Counted from the stretch's first letter, positions 53,733 to 62,854 are shown. The stretch is 64,000 bases of DNA from Terriglobus sp. TAA 43 (GCF_000800015.1 NZ_JUGR01000004.1:62001-126000); one strand, 5' to 3'. Numbers and translations are program-made. Notes: generated by a model not told the origin, from the letters alone.

Positions 53733-54458
53733 ATGTTCGAGATGTCGATCGTCGAATCGTCGGGCGCGCTGAAGTCAAAGTCCAGCCGCTTTGTGTGGAT
53801 CACCGCCACGTTCAACGCAATGGTTGTCGGTGCCATGATCCTGGTTCCACTTCTGTATCCGGAGGCGTTGCCACGGACATCGCTGATGTCCGCTGTGACA
53901 GCGCCTCCGCCACCTCCCCACCCTGCACCTGTTCAGCAAGCCACGCAACAACGCGCAGTGAAGCCCGTGGCTGCAATGAACATATTCACCGCTCCAAGAA
54001 CGATCCCGAGCACGATTGATCGCACGCATGATGATGCGCCGCCTGCGACAGGGATCAATGATGGAATGTTGATCGCCGGAGCTACTGGTATCGGTCCTGG
54101 CACCGTTGACGGGTTGGGAGTTGCTCCTCCTCCACCAGTTGTCACTGTGGTGAAGCCGAAGGCGACTGCTCCTGTGCCCATCTCCAGTGGAGTGGTTGCT
54201 GGCAACAGGCTTTCGGGAAATCAACCTGTCTATCCAGCGATTGCGAAGGCCGCAGGTGTATTGGGGGCAGTGGTGTTGCGTGCCATCATCTCGAAGACCG
54301 GAGAGATTCAACGACTCACCGTACTCTCGGGCCACGAGATGCTTCGCAACAGTGCAGTGGCTGCGGTGCAGACGTGGCGGTATCGGCCTTACCTGTTGAA
54401 TGGCGAACCAACCGACGTGGAGACGACCATCACAGTGAATTTCTCGCTCGGCGGATAA
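53733..54458 (+). CDS. TonB family energy-transducer-like protein
   Basis: A 241-residue protein: one N-terminal helix (FNAMVVGAMILVPLLYPEAL, about 27-46), a Pro-rich linker with PPPPPHPAPV and further proline clusters, and a C-terminal TonB domain (about 165-241: YPAIAKAAGVLGAVVLRAIISKTGEI, then AAVQTWRYRPYLLNGEPTDVETTITVNF). It could energise outer-membrane receptors with ExbBD, or be one of the many TonB-like proteins of Acidobacteria. The start at 53733 is preferred; 53721 is possible. A terminator follows. Confidence 0.85.
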   Translation: MFEMSIVESSGALKSKSSRFVWITATFNAMVVGAMILVPLLYPEALPRTSLMSAVTAPPPPPHPAPVQQATQQRAVKPVAAMNIFTAPRTIPSTIDRTHDDAPPATGINDGMLIAGATGIGPGTVDGLGVAPPPPVVTVVKPKATAPVPISSGVVAGNRLSGNQPVYPAIAKAAGVLGAVVLRAIISKTGEIQRLTVLSGHEMLRNSAVAAVQTWRYRPYLLNGEPTDVETTITVNFSLGG

Positions 54459-54481
54459 CGAGTCTCATTCAGGATTCGCAG

Positions 54482-54517
54482 ATGTTGCGGAGGGATCAAA
54501 CAGTCCTTCCGCAACAT
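54482..54517. terminator. Bidirectional terminator
   Basis: A 14-base stem with one G-U pair (54482-54495 with 54504-54517) and an 8-base loop between the convergent TonB-like gene and the next gene. Confidence 0.65.
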
Positions 54518-54530
54518 ACCGCTGTGCCAC

Positions 54531-55109
54531 TTACTTAGGCAGTTTCACCTTTACTGTTTCCTGGTGATAGAAGGCGATGCTGACATCGGCGCCCTTGCGC
54601 TTGTCCCATACGGCCTGCGGCACGTTGTACGCGAAGATGACGTAGCCATGGCCGGTGGCGCCGGGAGCAATGCTGCTTTCGCGCAGTAACGGCGAGGGTG
54701 CAACAGCATCCACCTTTGGCTGCATGTCCGGGAACATGGCGGCGAGGCGTGGCAGGTCTGTCTTCTCCAGCGCGTTTGCGGTCATGATCGTGCCGTCTTC
54801 CATGGTGAGTGTGCCGTCAATGCTCTTCAGGAAGAGTGGGACTTCGGTGTTGTCCTTCAATGCGATGTCAGCGATGACGTAGGTGACCACGTCGGTCTGG
54901 TTCTCACCGACAAGCATGCCGCCACCGCGCGCATATTTCGCCGTGTACTCAAACGTCTGCAGCGGCCCTGCGGTGGCTGTGACCTCAGGATGCAGGTACA
55001 CCTTTGCAAACCATGCCCCCGCTGCTGCAAGGATTGCCAGCGCAATCAGAATGGGTACCAGCATGCCACGCTGTTGCTTATCGCCGCCGTCCAGCTTCAT
55101 CTCTGCCAT
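54531..55109 (-). CDS. Single-pass membrane protein with a periplasmic beta domain, unknown
   Basis: A 192-residue protein with one helix at about 16-37 (MLVPILIALAILAAAGAWFA) and a C-terminal domain of about 150 residues rich in strands (TFEYTAKYARGGG, VVTYVIADIALKDN, TGHGYVIFAYNV). The fold resembles DUF2393/DUF4352-like Ig domains, which is only a guess. It starts five bases after the polX stop on the same strand and is likely co-transcribed. Confidence 0.6.
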   Translation of the reverse strand: MAEMKLDGGDKQQRGMLVPILIALAILAAAGAWFAKVYLHPEVTATAGPLQTFEYTAKYARGGGMLVGENQTDVVTYVIADIALKDNTEVPLFLKSIDGTLTMEDGTIMTANALEKTDLPRLAAMFPDMQPKVDAVAPSPLLRESSIAPGATGHGYVIFAYNVPQAVWDKRKGADVSIAFYHQETVKVKLPK

Positions 55110-55114
55110 GTTTT

Positions 55115-56884
55115 CTATGCTCTCACCTGCGTTGGACGGGGACGAAGCGCTTTAAGAAACGCGTCGGCGTCAAGTGTATTCAAAACGTCGTCTTTCGTAA
55201 GCCATGCACGACGAAGTTGTGTGATGCCGAAGCGCATCTTGTCTAGGTCTTCCAGTGAATGCGCGTCAGTGTTCACGCTGATCTTGCAGCCCAGCGATTT
55301 CGTTTTACGCAGGTTGAGATCGCTGAGGTCAGCACGCGCGGGAGCCGCGTTGTGTTCCACCGCAACGCCCAGTTCTGCACATCGACGAAGCACCTTGTCC
55401 ATGTCGAATGGATACGGATCACGCTTCAACACTTTGCGTCCGGTGGGATGACCCAGGATGTGCAGATATGGATTCTCAATGGCGCTCAGCAGACGCTCGG
55501 TCTGTTCCTCTGCAGGCAGATTGAACGCGGAGTGAATGCTGCCAATGACCACATCCATCTGCGCGAGCGTTTCGTCTTCCAGGTCCAGCGAGCCGTCCTG
55601 CAGGATGTCCACCTCAATGCCTGCGAAGACGCGGATGCGGCCTTCCATCTCTGCATCCACGGCATGGATAGCGCGGATGTGATCGCGTGCGCGAGCATCG
55701 TCCAGGCCGTTCGTCATGGCCAGGTTCTTCGAGTGGTCCGTGATCGCGATGTACTTCAACCCGCGCAGCAGTGCACCTTCTGCCATCTCGCGGATGGTGA
55801 ATGTGCCATCGGTGGCGACGGTGTGCATGTGGACGTCGCCGCGAATGTCATCCAGCGTGATGAGTTGCGGCAATGTGTTGGCTTCTGCCATCTCCAGTTC
55901 GCCGCAGTTTTCGCGCAGTTCTGGTGGTATCCACTGCATGCCCATTGCTGCGTAGATCTCTTCCTCGGTGGCGGCAGCAACGATGGCGCTCTCACCCTCC
56001 TGAGGATTCATGCGTGCCAACGCATATTCGCTCAACGTGTAGCCGCGCTTCAGTGCTTTCTGGCGCAGCAACACGTTGTGCATCTTGGAGCCGGTGAAGT
56101 ACTGCAACGCCGCGCCGTAGCTTGCGCGTGGCAGCAACCGCACATCCACCTGCAGTTGATTGCGCAGCGTGAAGCTAACCTTGTTCTGACCGCGTGCAAG
56201 CAGCGTATCAATCAACGGCAGTGATGCAACATGCTCTACAGCAGCACTGACAACATCCGGTTCACACGCAGGGCCGGTGACAAGAAGATCAAGGTCGCCA
56301 ACAGATTCCTTACCGCGTCGTAAAGAGCCTGCGGGTGTGATGGTTTCAATGCCGGGAAATTCGCGAATGAGTTTGCTGATGGTCTCAGCGATCTCTGCTG
56401 CATTGTCGATCCGATAGCGACCGCTGTTCTTCTTAGCGTCTTCAATGCCTTTGAGCAGCTTGTCCACCTGCTTCTGTCCGAAGCGGGGAAGCTTTGCCAG
56501 TTGGCCTGCTTTGGCGGCTGTCTCAAGCTCATCGATGTTGGAGATCTCAAGTGCGCTCCACATCAGCGCAACGGTCTTTGGCCCCATGCCGGGCAGGCGA
56601 AGAAGCTCCAGCATGGATGGCTTGTATTTCTTCAGCAGTTCGTCGCGCATGGGCATGGAACCAGTGCGAACCAGGTCCACAATGTTCGCGGCCATGCCTT
56701 TGCCGATGCCGCCAATGGCAAGCAACTGTTTGGGATCGTCAACAAGCGTGACAAGTGGGGTGGTTTGCTGTTCGACAGCTTCGGCTGCGCGACGATAGCT
56801 GCGCACGCGAAAAGCATCGGCTGCGTCAATCTCCAGCAGCGCCGCGGTTTCTTCCAGCAGGCGCGCCATGGTGATGTTGTCCAT
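55115..56884 (-). CDS. polX: PolX: family X DNA polymerase/3'-5' exonuclease
   Basis: A 589-residue repair enzyme. Order: 8-kDa-type and HhH region (about 1-130, GIGKGMAANI and LPGMGPKTV), nucleotidyltransferase core with catalytic acids in VGDLDLLV near 196 and QVDVRLL near 240, then a C-terminal PHP domain (about 335-575) with metal-binding GDVHMHT, ITDHSKN, GIEVDIL, GSIHSAF, HILGHPTGR and NTDAHS. All PHP ligands appear intact, so exonuclease activity is expected. It is probably used in base-excision or gap repair. Confidence 0.96.
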   Translation of the reverse strand: MDNITMARLLEETAALLEIDAADAFRVRSYRRAAEAVEQQTTPLVTLVDDPKQLLAIGGIGKGMAANIVDLVRTGSMPMRDELLKKYKPSMLELLRLPGMGPKTVALMWSALEISNIDELETAAKAGQLAKLPRFGQKQVDKLLKGIEDAKKNSGRYRIDNAAEIAETISKLIREFPGIETITPAGSLRRGKESVGDLDLLVTGPACEPDVVSAAVEHVASLPLIDTLLARGQNKVSFTLRNQLQVDVRLLPRASYGAALQYFTGSKMHNVLLRQKALKRGYTLSEYALARMNPQEGESAIVAAATEEEIYAAMGMQWIPPELRENCGELEMAEANTLPQLITLDDIRGDVHMHTVATDGTFTIREMAEGALLRGLKYIAITDHSKNLAMTNGLDDARARDHIRAIHAVDAEMEGRIRVFAGIEVDILQDGSLDLEDETLAQMDVVIGSIHSAFNLPAEEQTERLLSAIENPYLHILGHPTGRKVLKRDPYPFDMDKVLRRCAELGVAVEHNAAPARADLSDLNLRKTKSLGCKISVNTDAHSLEDLDKMRFGITQLRRAWLTKDDVLNTLDADAFLKALRPRPTQVRA

Positions 56885-56947
56885 ACGGACATGAGACTAC
56901 ATCGACGCAAGCTAAGTTGTGAGTCTTCGTTACGCGGAGAGGAGTTT

Positions 56948-56967
56948 GGGCGGGTTGAGGCCCGCCC
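56948..56967 (+). terminator. Hairpin with T-tail between cold-shock gene and polX
   Basis: GGGCGGG (56948-56954) pairs with CCCGCCC (56961-56967), then TTTT on the plus side. It lies 25 bases beyond the minus-strand cold-shock stop; the tail favours the plus direction. Confidence 0.45.
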
Positions 56968-56992
56968 TTTTCGATTCGCCGTGAACGAAGCG

Positions 56993-57208
56993 TTAGGCTG
57001 CCGTCAGAATGACTGCGTCGGCCTGCGGTCCTTTGGAGCCTTGAATCACGTCGAACTCCACCGGGTCGCCTTCCTTCAGGCTCTTATAGCCATCCAACTG
57101 GATCGCGCTGTAGTGCACGAAAACATCCGCGCCACCGTCATCGCGTCCCAGAAAGCCATAGCCCTTTGCATTGTTGAACCACTTTACTGTGCCCTTGTAC
57201 TGTGCCAC
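56993..57208 (-). CDS. Cold-shock protein (CspA family), second copy
   Basis: A 71-residue OB-fold protein with RNP1 KGYGFLGR and RNP2 DVFVHYSAI. Compared with the copy at 48.3 kb it has an extra Gly-Gly-Ala in the loop before RNP2 and a different C-terminus (AVILTAA). It sits upstream of polX on the same strand, separated by a hairpin. In this family paralogues usually differ in cold or growth-phase control. Confidence 0.95.
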   Translation of the reverse strand: MAQYKGTVKWFNNAKGYGFLGRDDGGADVFVHYSAIQLDGYKSLKEGDPVEFDVIQGSKGPQADAVILTAA

Positions 57209-57341
57209 TCGTGCTCACCACTTGCGCAACCATCACGGCCTACGTGCTCGCTGGATTATCCTTCGCGAGGATGGTGCTTGATAGACGCGCTGAAGAAGAT
57301 TTCGGAGCACGGTGAGGTGATTTTTTCCGAAAAATTACACT

Positions 57342-57373
57342 CTTCGATGCCATGTCATTTCATGACATCGAAG
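57342..57373. terminator. Long near-perfect hairpin downstream of the NUDIX gene
   Basis: Arms CTTCGATGCCATG (57342-57354) and CATGACATCGAAG (57361-57373) pair with one mismatch around a 6-base loop. On the minus strand a TTTTT follows about ten bases later. It may end the NUDIX transcript or act as an operator upstream of the cold-shock gene. Confidence 0.5.
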
Positions 57374-57380
57374 ACTGCGT

Positions 57381-58073
57381 TTACTTACCGGAAAGATCGC
57401 GCAACCGCTGCGCATAGCTCAGTGCACCAACGATGGTTTTGCCATCGTGAATCTCACCTGCGGCACACATCCTTACCAGCTCCGAAAGCGGCAGAAGGCG
57501 AACCTCAATCTTTTCATCGTCCTCAGGCTGAGCCGTGCCAGCGACGATTCCAGTGGCCAGATAGATCTCCATCCACTCCGCAACGAAGCCGGGGCTGGCG
57601 TAATAGCGGACCAGCTTTGTCCACTTCTTCGCGCGGTAGCCGGTCTCTTCAATTAGTTCGCGCTTGGCGGCTGCCAGGGTCTTTTCGCCGGGTTCCACGC
57701 GTCCGGCAGGAAGCTCAAGCAGGTACTGGTCAGCCGCGTGGCGGAACTGGCGCTCGATCACCACGAGGGGATCGGCGGGGTTGGTGCTTTCATCAACCGC
57801 TAACACAACCACCGAACCGGAGTGCCGAACGACATCGCGGATGGCTTCCACGCCATTCGGTTCGCGCACTTTTTCGGTGAATACGCTGAAGACTTTGCCC
57901 TGATATGCCTTTTTTGAGGACAGGATTTGTGCCTTGCCCTTTGGCACTCGGGGTGCCTTGATGGGCAGCTTCGGCATCTCTGCAGAGGCCACGACACCCT
58001 TCTTCGCTTTTGGGCTGGAAAGCTTGGTGAGTTTTTTCTTTGCGGGGGCGGTGGGTGCGATACGCTTGGCCAT
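57381..58073 (-). CDS. NUDIX hydrolase, ADP-ribose pyrophosphatase-like
   Basis: A 230-residue protein starting at the ATG ending at 58073. A Lys/Pro/Ala-rich, strongly basic extension of about 55 residues precedes the domain and is not usual for the family. The Nudix box GRVEPGEKTLAAAKRELIEETGY (near 123-145) is complete, and the flanking DVVRHSGSVVVLAVDE and VRYYASPGFVAEWMEIYLA match ADP-ribose pyrophosphatases. Likely clears ADP-ribose or related nucleotides. The basic tail might bind nucleic acid (inference). Confidence 0.88.
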   Translation of the reverse strand: MAKRIAPTAPAKKKLTKLSSPKAKKGVVASAEMPKLPIKAPRVPKGKAQILSSKKAYQGKVFSVFTEKVREPNGVEAIRDVVRHSGSVVVLAVDESTNPADPLVVIERQFRHAADQYLLELPAGRVEPGEKTLAAAKRELIEETGYRAKKWTKLVRYYASPGFVAEWMEIYLATGIVAGTAQPEDDEKIEVRLLPLSELVRMCAAGEIHDGKTIVGALSYAQRLRDLSGK

Positions 58074-58163
58074 AGCAATCAACGTATCAAAACCTGCATC
58101 CAACACGTGGTACGTGCCATCCTATAGCGGACCCCGTTCAATCGCGGAAGCAGTGACCTGTTT

Positions 58164-59780
58164 ATGAGTCTTGAGTGTTACCCGATCACCGTTCTTCCGC
58201 ATCTGTCGCGGCTCTTCGTGGATTACACGGAGCTGCGCACGGCTGCGCCGGATGCCCCAGTGCGCCGTTTTTATGCGGCCAGCCCGTTTGATGACCGCTG
58301 GATGCAGGGGCGGTCAGGACGTCTGCAACCGGAACGTAATGTTCTGGTGGATGCGCTGACGGAACAGGCCAAGGGGTTTGGTTGTAGTGACACTACGTTT
58401 GAAAATCTGGAAAAACTTCGTAACGGCGCAAGGGTGGTTGTCACCGGTCAGCAGGTAGGCCTGCTTGGCGGCCCGCTGCTCACGTTGATGAAGGCCGCCA
58501 CGGCGATTCGCAAGGCTCAGGTGGCCAGCGAGCGCGGTGTGCCGCATGTGCCCATCTTCTGGATGGCCACCGAAGATCATGACCTGGATGAAGTGAACCA
58601 GGTTGCGCTGCTGGCAAGGCACAGTGTAGAGACATTGCATTCCACGTTCCCGCAGCATCGCCAGCAGCCAGTGGGTGACCTGGTGCTGGGGCCTCAGATT
58701 GAGGCTGTAGTGGAGAAGGCGGAAGAACTACTCGCCTATGCGCCCATCACGGAGCTTTTGCGCAGCAGCTATACGCCGCAGGACACGCTCGCTTCCGCGT
58801 TCGCCAAATTCATCGCGGGCGTTTTTGCCGAGTTTGGATTGATTGTCATTGACGCCAGTACGCGCGCGTTCCATCAGATGGGTGCGCCGGTAATGCGTGC
58901 CGCCATTGAAGATGCAGATACACTTCAGGCTGCCGTGGTGCAGCGCAATCACGATCTGGCCGCTGCGGGCTATGGCGCGCAGGTGCTGGTGCATGACGAC
59001 AGCACGCTGTTATTTGTCGTTGGTGAGGATGGCAACCGCGTTGCCCTGAAGCTCGCTGCGGGAAGCAACGAGTGGAAGGCCGGATCGCGTGTTTATACCG
59101 CGGAAGAACTGCTGGCAATCCTCGATACCGAGCCGGAACGCATCAGCCCGAATGCTCTGCTGCGGCCAGTGTTTCAGGATGCAATTCTGCCCACATCGGC
59201 CTACATCGGTGGCCCCGCGGAGATTGCATATTTTGCACAGCTGCAGCCGCTGTATGACGCGATTCTGGGAGTGCCAACGCCGATCCTGCCGCGTCTTTCC
59301 GGAACACTCGTCACCGCGCCGATTCGAACAGTGATGGATCAGCATGAGGTTGCATTCCGGGATGCGTTGACGACGGCCGATGCGCTTTCGCAGCGGCTGG
59401 CGGCACGGGCCATGCCCATTGAAGGCAAGCGCAAGATCGCTGGCGCAGGCAATGCTCTGGACGCCGAGTTGAAGGAAGTGGAGCAGTGGATGAGCGCGAT
59501 GGACAGCAACCTGGGCCACAGCGCTTCCATTGCGGCGAACAAGATGCGTTACCAGATGAACCGTTTGCGGCGATTGGCTGCGAACTGGCAACTGGAGCGC
59601 GAAACCTTCCTGCGCAAACATGCTGAGGCGATGACGCTGAATCTGCATCCGAACGGGCATGTGCAGGAACGTCTGCTGGCGGGCGTGCAGTTCCTTGCTT
59701 TGAGTTCGGTGGATCTAGCTCGGATGCTCGTGGAGAACGCCGAGCAGGATTGTCCGGGCCACCGCGTCTTCGACATCTAA
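58164..59780 (+). CDS. bshC: Bacillithiol biosynthesis cysteine-adding enzyme BshC
   Basis: A 538-residue protein. It has the family stretches VVTGQQVGLLGGPLLTLMKAATAI near 92-115, VPIFWMATEDHDLDEVNQV near 129 and FIAGVFAEFGLIVID near 217, followed by a coiled-coil C-terminal half. BshC adds cysteine to glucosaminyl-malate in the last step of bacillithiol synthesis. bshA and bshB are not in this window. It points to bacillithiol as a thiol buffer in this organism and fits the electrophile-defence operon at 3-5 kb. Confidence 0.93.
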   Translation: MSLECYPITVLPHLSRLFVDYTELRTAAPDAPVRRFYAASPFDDRWMQGRSGRLQPERNVLVDALTEQAKGFGCSDTTFENLEKLRNGARVVVTGQQVGLLGGPLLTLMKAATAIRKAQVASERGVPHVPIFWMATEDHDLDEVNQVALLARHSVETLHSTFPQHRQQPVGDLVLGPQIEAVVEKAEELLAYAPITELLRSSYTPQDTLASAFAKFIAGVFAEFGLIVIDASTRAFHQMGAPVMRAAIEDADTLQAAVVQRNHDLAAAGYGAQVLVHDDSTLLFVVGEDGNRVALKLAAGSNEWKAGSRVYTAEELLAILDTEPERISPNALLRPVFQDAILPTSAYIGGPAEIAYFAQLQPLYDAILGVPTPILPRLSGTLVTAPIRTVMDQHEVAFRDALTTADALSQRLAARAMPIEGKRKIAGAGNALDAELKEVEQWMSAMDSNLGHSASIAANKMRYQMNRLRRLAANWQLERETFLRKHAEAMTLNLHPNGHVQERLLAGVQFLALSSVDLARMLVENAEQDCPGHRVFDI

Positions 59781-59817
59781 GCCGCTGTCCGCGCAGAGGG
59801 CGTAGAATCCTCTGCGT

Positions 59818-60135
59818 ATGGCGAAGAAGCAGACGAAGGAAATCGGATTTGAAGTGATGTGCCCGGACTGTGGCGCGATGCTGCGCATTGATCCCGTGAC
59901 GCAGACCATCATTGCTCACACACCCGCCCCGCGAAAGCGCACGTTTGAAGATCTGGGCTCGGCCGCAAAGGCTGCTCGCGAGAACGATGCGCGTCGCGAC
60001 AACATCTTTGCGCAGTCCGTGGAAGCGCAGAAGAATCGCGACAGCATCCTGAATGCAAAGTTTGAAGAGGCTTTCCGCAAGGCGAAAGAGACGCCGGATA
60101 CGGGCAAGCCCTTCCGTGAGTTTGATCTGGACTAG
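59818..60135 (+). CDS. Small protein with one CxxC motif, unknown function
   Basis: A 105-residue soluble protein. MCPDCGAMLRIDP at 14-26 gives a single zinc-ribbon-like half knuckle; the rest is helical and charged (LGSAAKAARENDARRDNIFAQS). With only two cysteines a metal site would need a dimer. It follows bshC by 37 bases on the same strand and may share its transcript. No family recognised. Confidence 0.7.
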   Translation: MAKKQTKEIGFEVMCPDCGAMLRIDPVTQTIIAHTPAPRKRTFEDLGSAAKAARENDARRDNIFAQSVEAQKNRDSILNAKFEEAFRKAKETPDTGKPFREFDLD

Positions 60136-60161
60136 TTCAGCAAAACAGGGAACAGGTTGCG

Positions 60162-61568
60162 ATGGTTAGGAAAGTAAACTTCTTGCTTCGCGGTCTGTTG
60201 CCGCTGGCGCTTCTTGTACCCGCTTCACTGCATGCGGCCACGCTTCGCGTGAACGATTTCGGTGCAAAGGGCGACGGCACTGCGGATGATACGAAGGCCA
60301 TTCAAAGCGCGCTGGATAAGGCTGCGGGACATAACGATACGGTGACGTTTGCGCCGGGCACGTATCGCATGGGCTCCATCTTTGTGAAGAACAACACGCA
60401 CCTTGAGATTCCGAAGGGCGTTACGCTGATCGGCATTCAATCACTGAGTGCGTATCCGCAGATGCCGACGCGCGTTGCGGGCATTGAGATGACATGGCCT
60501 GCTGCGCTGGTGAATGTCTACAAGCAACAACATGTACAGATCAGCGGCGAAGGCACGATTGACGGCGACGGAAGCTATTGGTGGAAGAGCTACTGGGACC
60601 TGCGCGCCACGTATGAGCCGAAGGGCCTGCGCTGGGCCAGCGATTACGATGCGAAACGGCCTCGCCTGATCCAGGTGTTTGATTCGTCAGACGTGAAACT
60701 GGGCGGCGGCTTGCAACTGCATCGCTCCGGCTTCTGGACAGTCCACATCTGTTACTCACACGATGTCACGGTGGACGGTGTGACAATCCGCAACAACATC
60801 GGTGACAAGGGGCCTTCTACCGACGGCATCGATATCGACAGCTCGCACGACATTCTGGTGCAGCACGCAGACATTGATGTGAATGACGATGCGCTGTGCC
60901 TAAAAGCGGGGCGCGACAGCGATGGTCTGCGTGTGAATCGACCCACATATAACGTGGTGATTCGCGATTCAGTGATTCGTTCTGGTGCTGCTGCGGTGAC
61001 ATTTGGTAGTGAGACGTCTGGTGGCTTTCGCAACGTGGAAGCCTACAACCTGACCGCAGAGAAGAATGTAAGCAACGGCGTGCTGATTAAGAGCGCACGC
61101 GTGCGCGGTGGCTTCGGCGAAAACCTGCGTGTGCATGATCTGCATCTGGACGGTGTGAAGACGCCAATCAAGGTAACGCTGAACTGGAACCCCGCATACA
61201 GCTACGCCACGTTGCCGAAGGACGCCGACCCAAAGACCGTGCCGCCGTACTGGATTCCGTTAACAACGCTCGTGCCACCAGAGAAAGGCTTACCGCACTT
61301 CCACGATGTCCACATCTGGAACATCGACGCGAAGAATGCCATCACAGCAATCGATATGTCCGCATATCCCAATGCGACACTGGATAACTTTGTGATCGAT
61401 CATGTGACGATTGCCGCGAAATCAGCGGGGAGTATTGCGAACACACGCAATCTAAAACTGAACGATATCCAATTGAAGATTGAGGACGGCAGTGTGTTGA
61501 AGTTCGCGGATAACGCAGAGCTTCAAGGGCAGGACAAGGTGCAATACGGCGTCGCGCCGAAGCACTAG
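60162..61568 (+). CDS. GH28 family polygalacturonase-like enzyme, secreted
   Basis: A 468-residue exported protein (signal peptide ending near LHAA, 27). It forms a right-handed beta-helix: LRVNDFGAKGDGTADDTKAIQ at 29-49 is the usual N-terminal motif, and catalytic Asp residues are in PSTDGIDIDSSHD near 223 and DVNDDALCLKAG near 242. The usual GHG is replaced by FGSETSGG near 285, so the enzyme belongs to a divergent branch, possibly with exo- or rhamnogalacturonan-type specificity. It is convergent with the next gene with only four bases between. Confidence 0.88.
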   Translation: MVRKVNFLLRGLLPLALLVPASLHAATLRVNDFGAKGDGTADDTKAIQSALDKAAGHNDTVTFAPGTYRMGSIFVKNNTHLEIPKGVTLIGIQSLSAYPQMPTRVAGIEMTWPAALVNVYKQQHVQISGEGTIDGDGSYWWKSYWDLRATYEPKGLRWASDYDAKRPRLIQVFDSSDVKLGGGLQLHRSGFWTVHICYSHDVTVDGVTIRNNIGDKGPSTDGIDIDSSHDILVQHADIDVNDDALCLKAGRDSDGLRVNRPTYNVVIRDSVIRSGAAAVTFGSETSGGFRNVEAYNLTAEKNVSNGVLIKSARVRGGFGENLRVHDLHLDGVKTPIKVTLNWNPAYSYATLPKDADPKTVPPYWIPLTTLVPPEKGLPHFHDVHIWNIDAKNAITAIDMSAYPNATLDNFVIDHVTIAAKSAGSIANTRNLKLNDIQLKIEDGSVLKFADNAELQGQDKVQYGVAPKH

Positions 61569-61572
61569 ATCG

Positions 61573-61938
61573 CTACAGCGTGATGCGAACGAGACCTTGT
61601 TTTGCAGGACGATCAAGACCAAGCTGCTGGCGTGCCGCAGTCGTCATGCGCTCAGCAGACCATGCAGGTTCCCAAACAACTTCAACCGTTGAGCGACTGA
61701 CTTCGCGCATACCGGCAAGGCGGTTGTGGATCTGACCCAGCATCAAGGCTTCACGTTCATCATTCGGAGCACGCATCGTTAAGTCGATGTGCACAAGGTA
61801 GCGCGGCTCATAGCCCGGTGCATCTTCATCGCGCGTGATCTGGATGCTGTAGACGAGCCCGAGATCGACGATGTTCACCTGCAACTCGGTGTCAAAACAT
61901 ACACGGAGCGCCTCGCGGACATCGTCTTCGGTAAGCAT
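61573..61938 (-). CDS. MIP18/DUF59 iron-sulfur assembly factor (SufT/PaaD-like)
   Basis: A 121-residue protein with one MIP18 domain: DDVREALRVCFDTELQVNIVDLGLVYSIQI at 4-33, and LTMRAPNDEREALMLGQIHNRLAGM in the second half. The active Cys of many homologues would be the one in RVCFD, and the usual T-x-x-x-C (TMTTPGC type) loop is replaced by RAPNDE, so it lacks the second cysteine. The ATG at 61938 is five bases after the ispA stop; a TTG at 61959 is also possible. Probably aids Fe-S protein maturation. Confidence 0.82.
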   Translation of the reverse strand: MLTEDDVREALRVCFDTELQVNIVDLGLVYSIQITRDEDAPGYEPRYLVHIDLTMRAPNDEREALMLGQIHNRLAGMREVSRSTVEVVWEPAWSAERMTTAARQQLGLDRPAKQGLVRITL

Positions 61939-61942
61939 GGGA

Positions 61943-62854
61943 TTAGTGTGTGCGCTCAACCAGAGCGCGGGCCACGGCCTTCAAGCGTTCTGCATGGGCA
62001 CCAAAGCGATCGAGTTCCGCGAGCGCATCGCGCAGCAGTTCTGCAGCGGTGGCGCGGCTGCTCTCAATGCCGAACACAGCGGGCCACGTGGCCTTGTCGG
62101 TCGCCGTGTCCTTGCCTGCGGTCTTGCCCAGCTCTTCGCTACTCTGCGTCATGTCGAGTACGTCATCGACGATCTGAAATGCGAGTCCCGCCTTCTGCCC
62201 AAAGCGACGGAGGCTGGCGACTTCATCCGCAGAAGCTCCGCCGATCAGTCCACCGGCAACGATGGAGACGGTGATCAGCGCGCCGGTTTTGGAGCGATGA
62301 ATCGCTTCCACTCGCTCGGCAGTGGGCTTGGTGCCTTCGCCTTCAATGTCCCACACCTGGCCGCCGATCATGCCGGGAGCCAACCCGTCGTAGCCAACGC
62401 CGGTACCAGTGGCGATGGCGATTTCCTTCACGATCTCAATCTTTGCGAGCGCGTCTCCGGGCAGCTTGGCAAGTGTCTCGTACGCCAGCGTCTGCAGCGC
62501 ATCGCCTGCAAGGATGGCCATCGCTTCGCCATAGACCACGTGGCACGTGGGCTTGCCGCGGCGCAGGTCATCGTTGTCCAGCGCGGGCAGATCATCGTGG
62601 ATCAGCGAGTACGTATGCAGCATTTCAACGGCTGCACCTACGTCGGCCGCGCCGTCCGGCAGCGTGCCTTTAATCATGCGTGCGGATTCCAGCGCCAGCA
62701 ACGGGCGCAGGCGCTTGCCACCCGCAAAAACGCTGTGGCGCATGGCGCGATGGATGTTGTGCGGCTGCACATCCGGGCCGGGCAGCAGGCGTTCCAACGC
62801 TGCGTCGGTCTGGGCCAGGCCTTCCTGAACGAGTTGCGAAAAATCTACAGACAT
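61943..62854 (-). CDS. ispA: Short-chain polyprenyl diphosphate synthase (farnesyl type)
   Basis: A 303-residue isoprenyl synthase. The first aspartate-rich motif is SLIHDDLPALDNDDLRRGKPTCH near 83, preceded by His-Thr-Tyr, and the second is QIVDDVLDMT near 234; GGKRLRPLL near 45 binds diphosphate. This pattern is that of bacterial farnesyl diphosphate synthase, but geranylgeranyl products are possible. The start is the ATG ending at 62854, where the domain begins. It follows a membrane-protein gene by 25 bases and precedes the MIP18 gene. Confidence 0.92.
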   Translation of the reverse strand: MSVDFSQLVQEGLAQTDAALERLLPGPDVQPHNIHRAMRHSVFAGGKRLRPLLALESARMIKGTLPDGAADVGAAVEMLHTYSLIHDDLPALDNDDLRRGKPTCHVVYGEAMAILAGDALQTLAYETLAKLPGDALAKIEIVKEIAIATGTGVGYDGLAPGMIGGQVWDIEGEGTKPTAERVEAIHRSKTGALITVSIVAGGLIGGASADEVASLRRFGQKAGLAFQIVDDVLDMTQSSEELGKTAGKDTATDKATWPAVFGIESSRATAAELLRDALAELDRFGAHAERLKAVARALVERTH

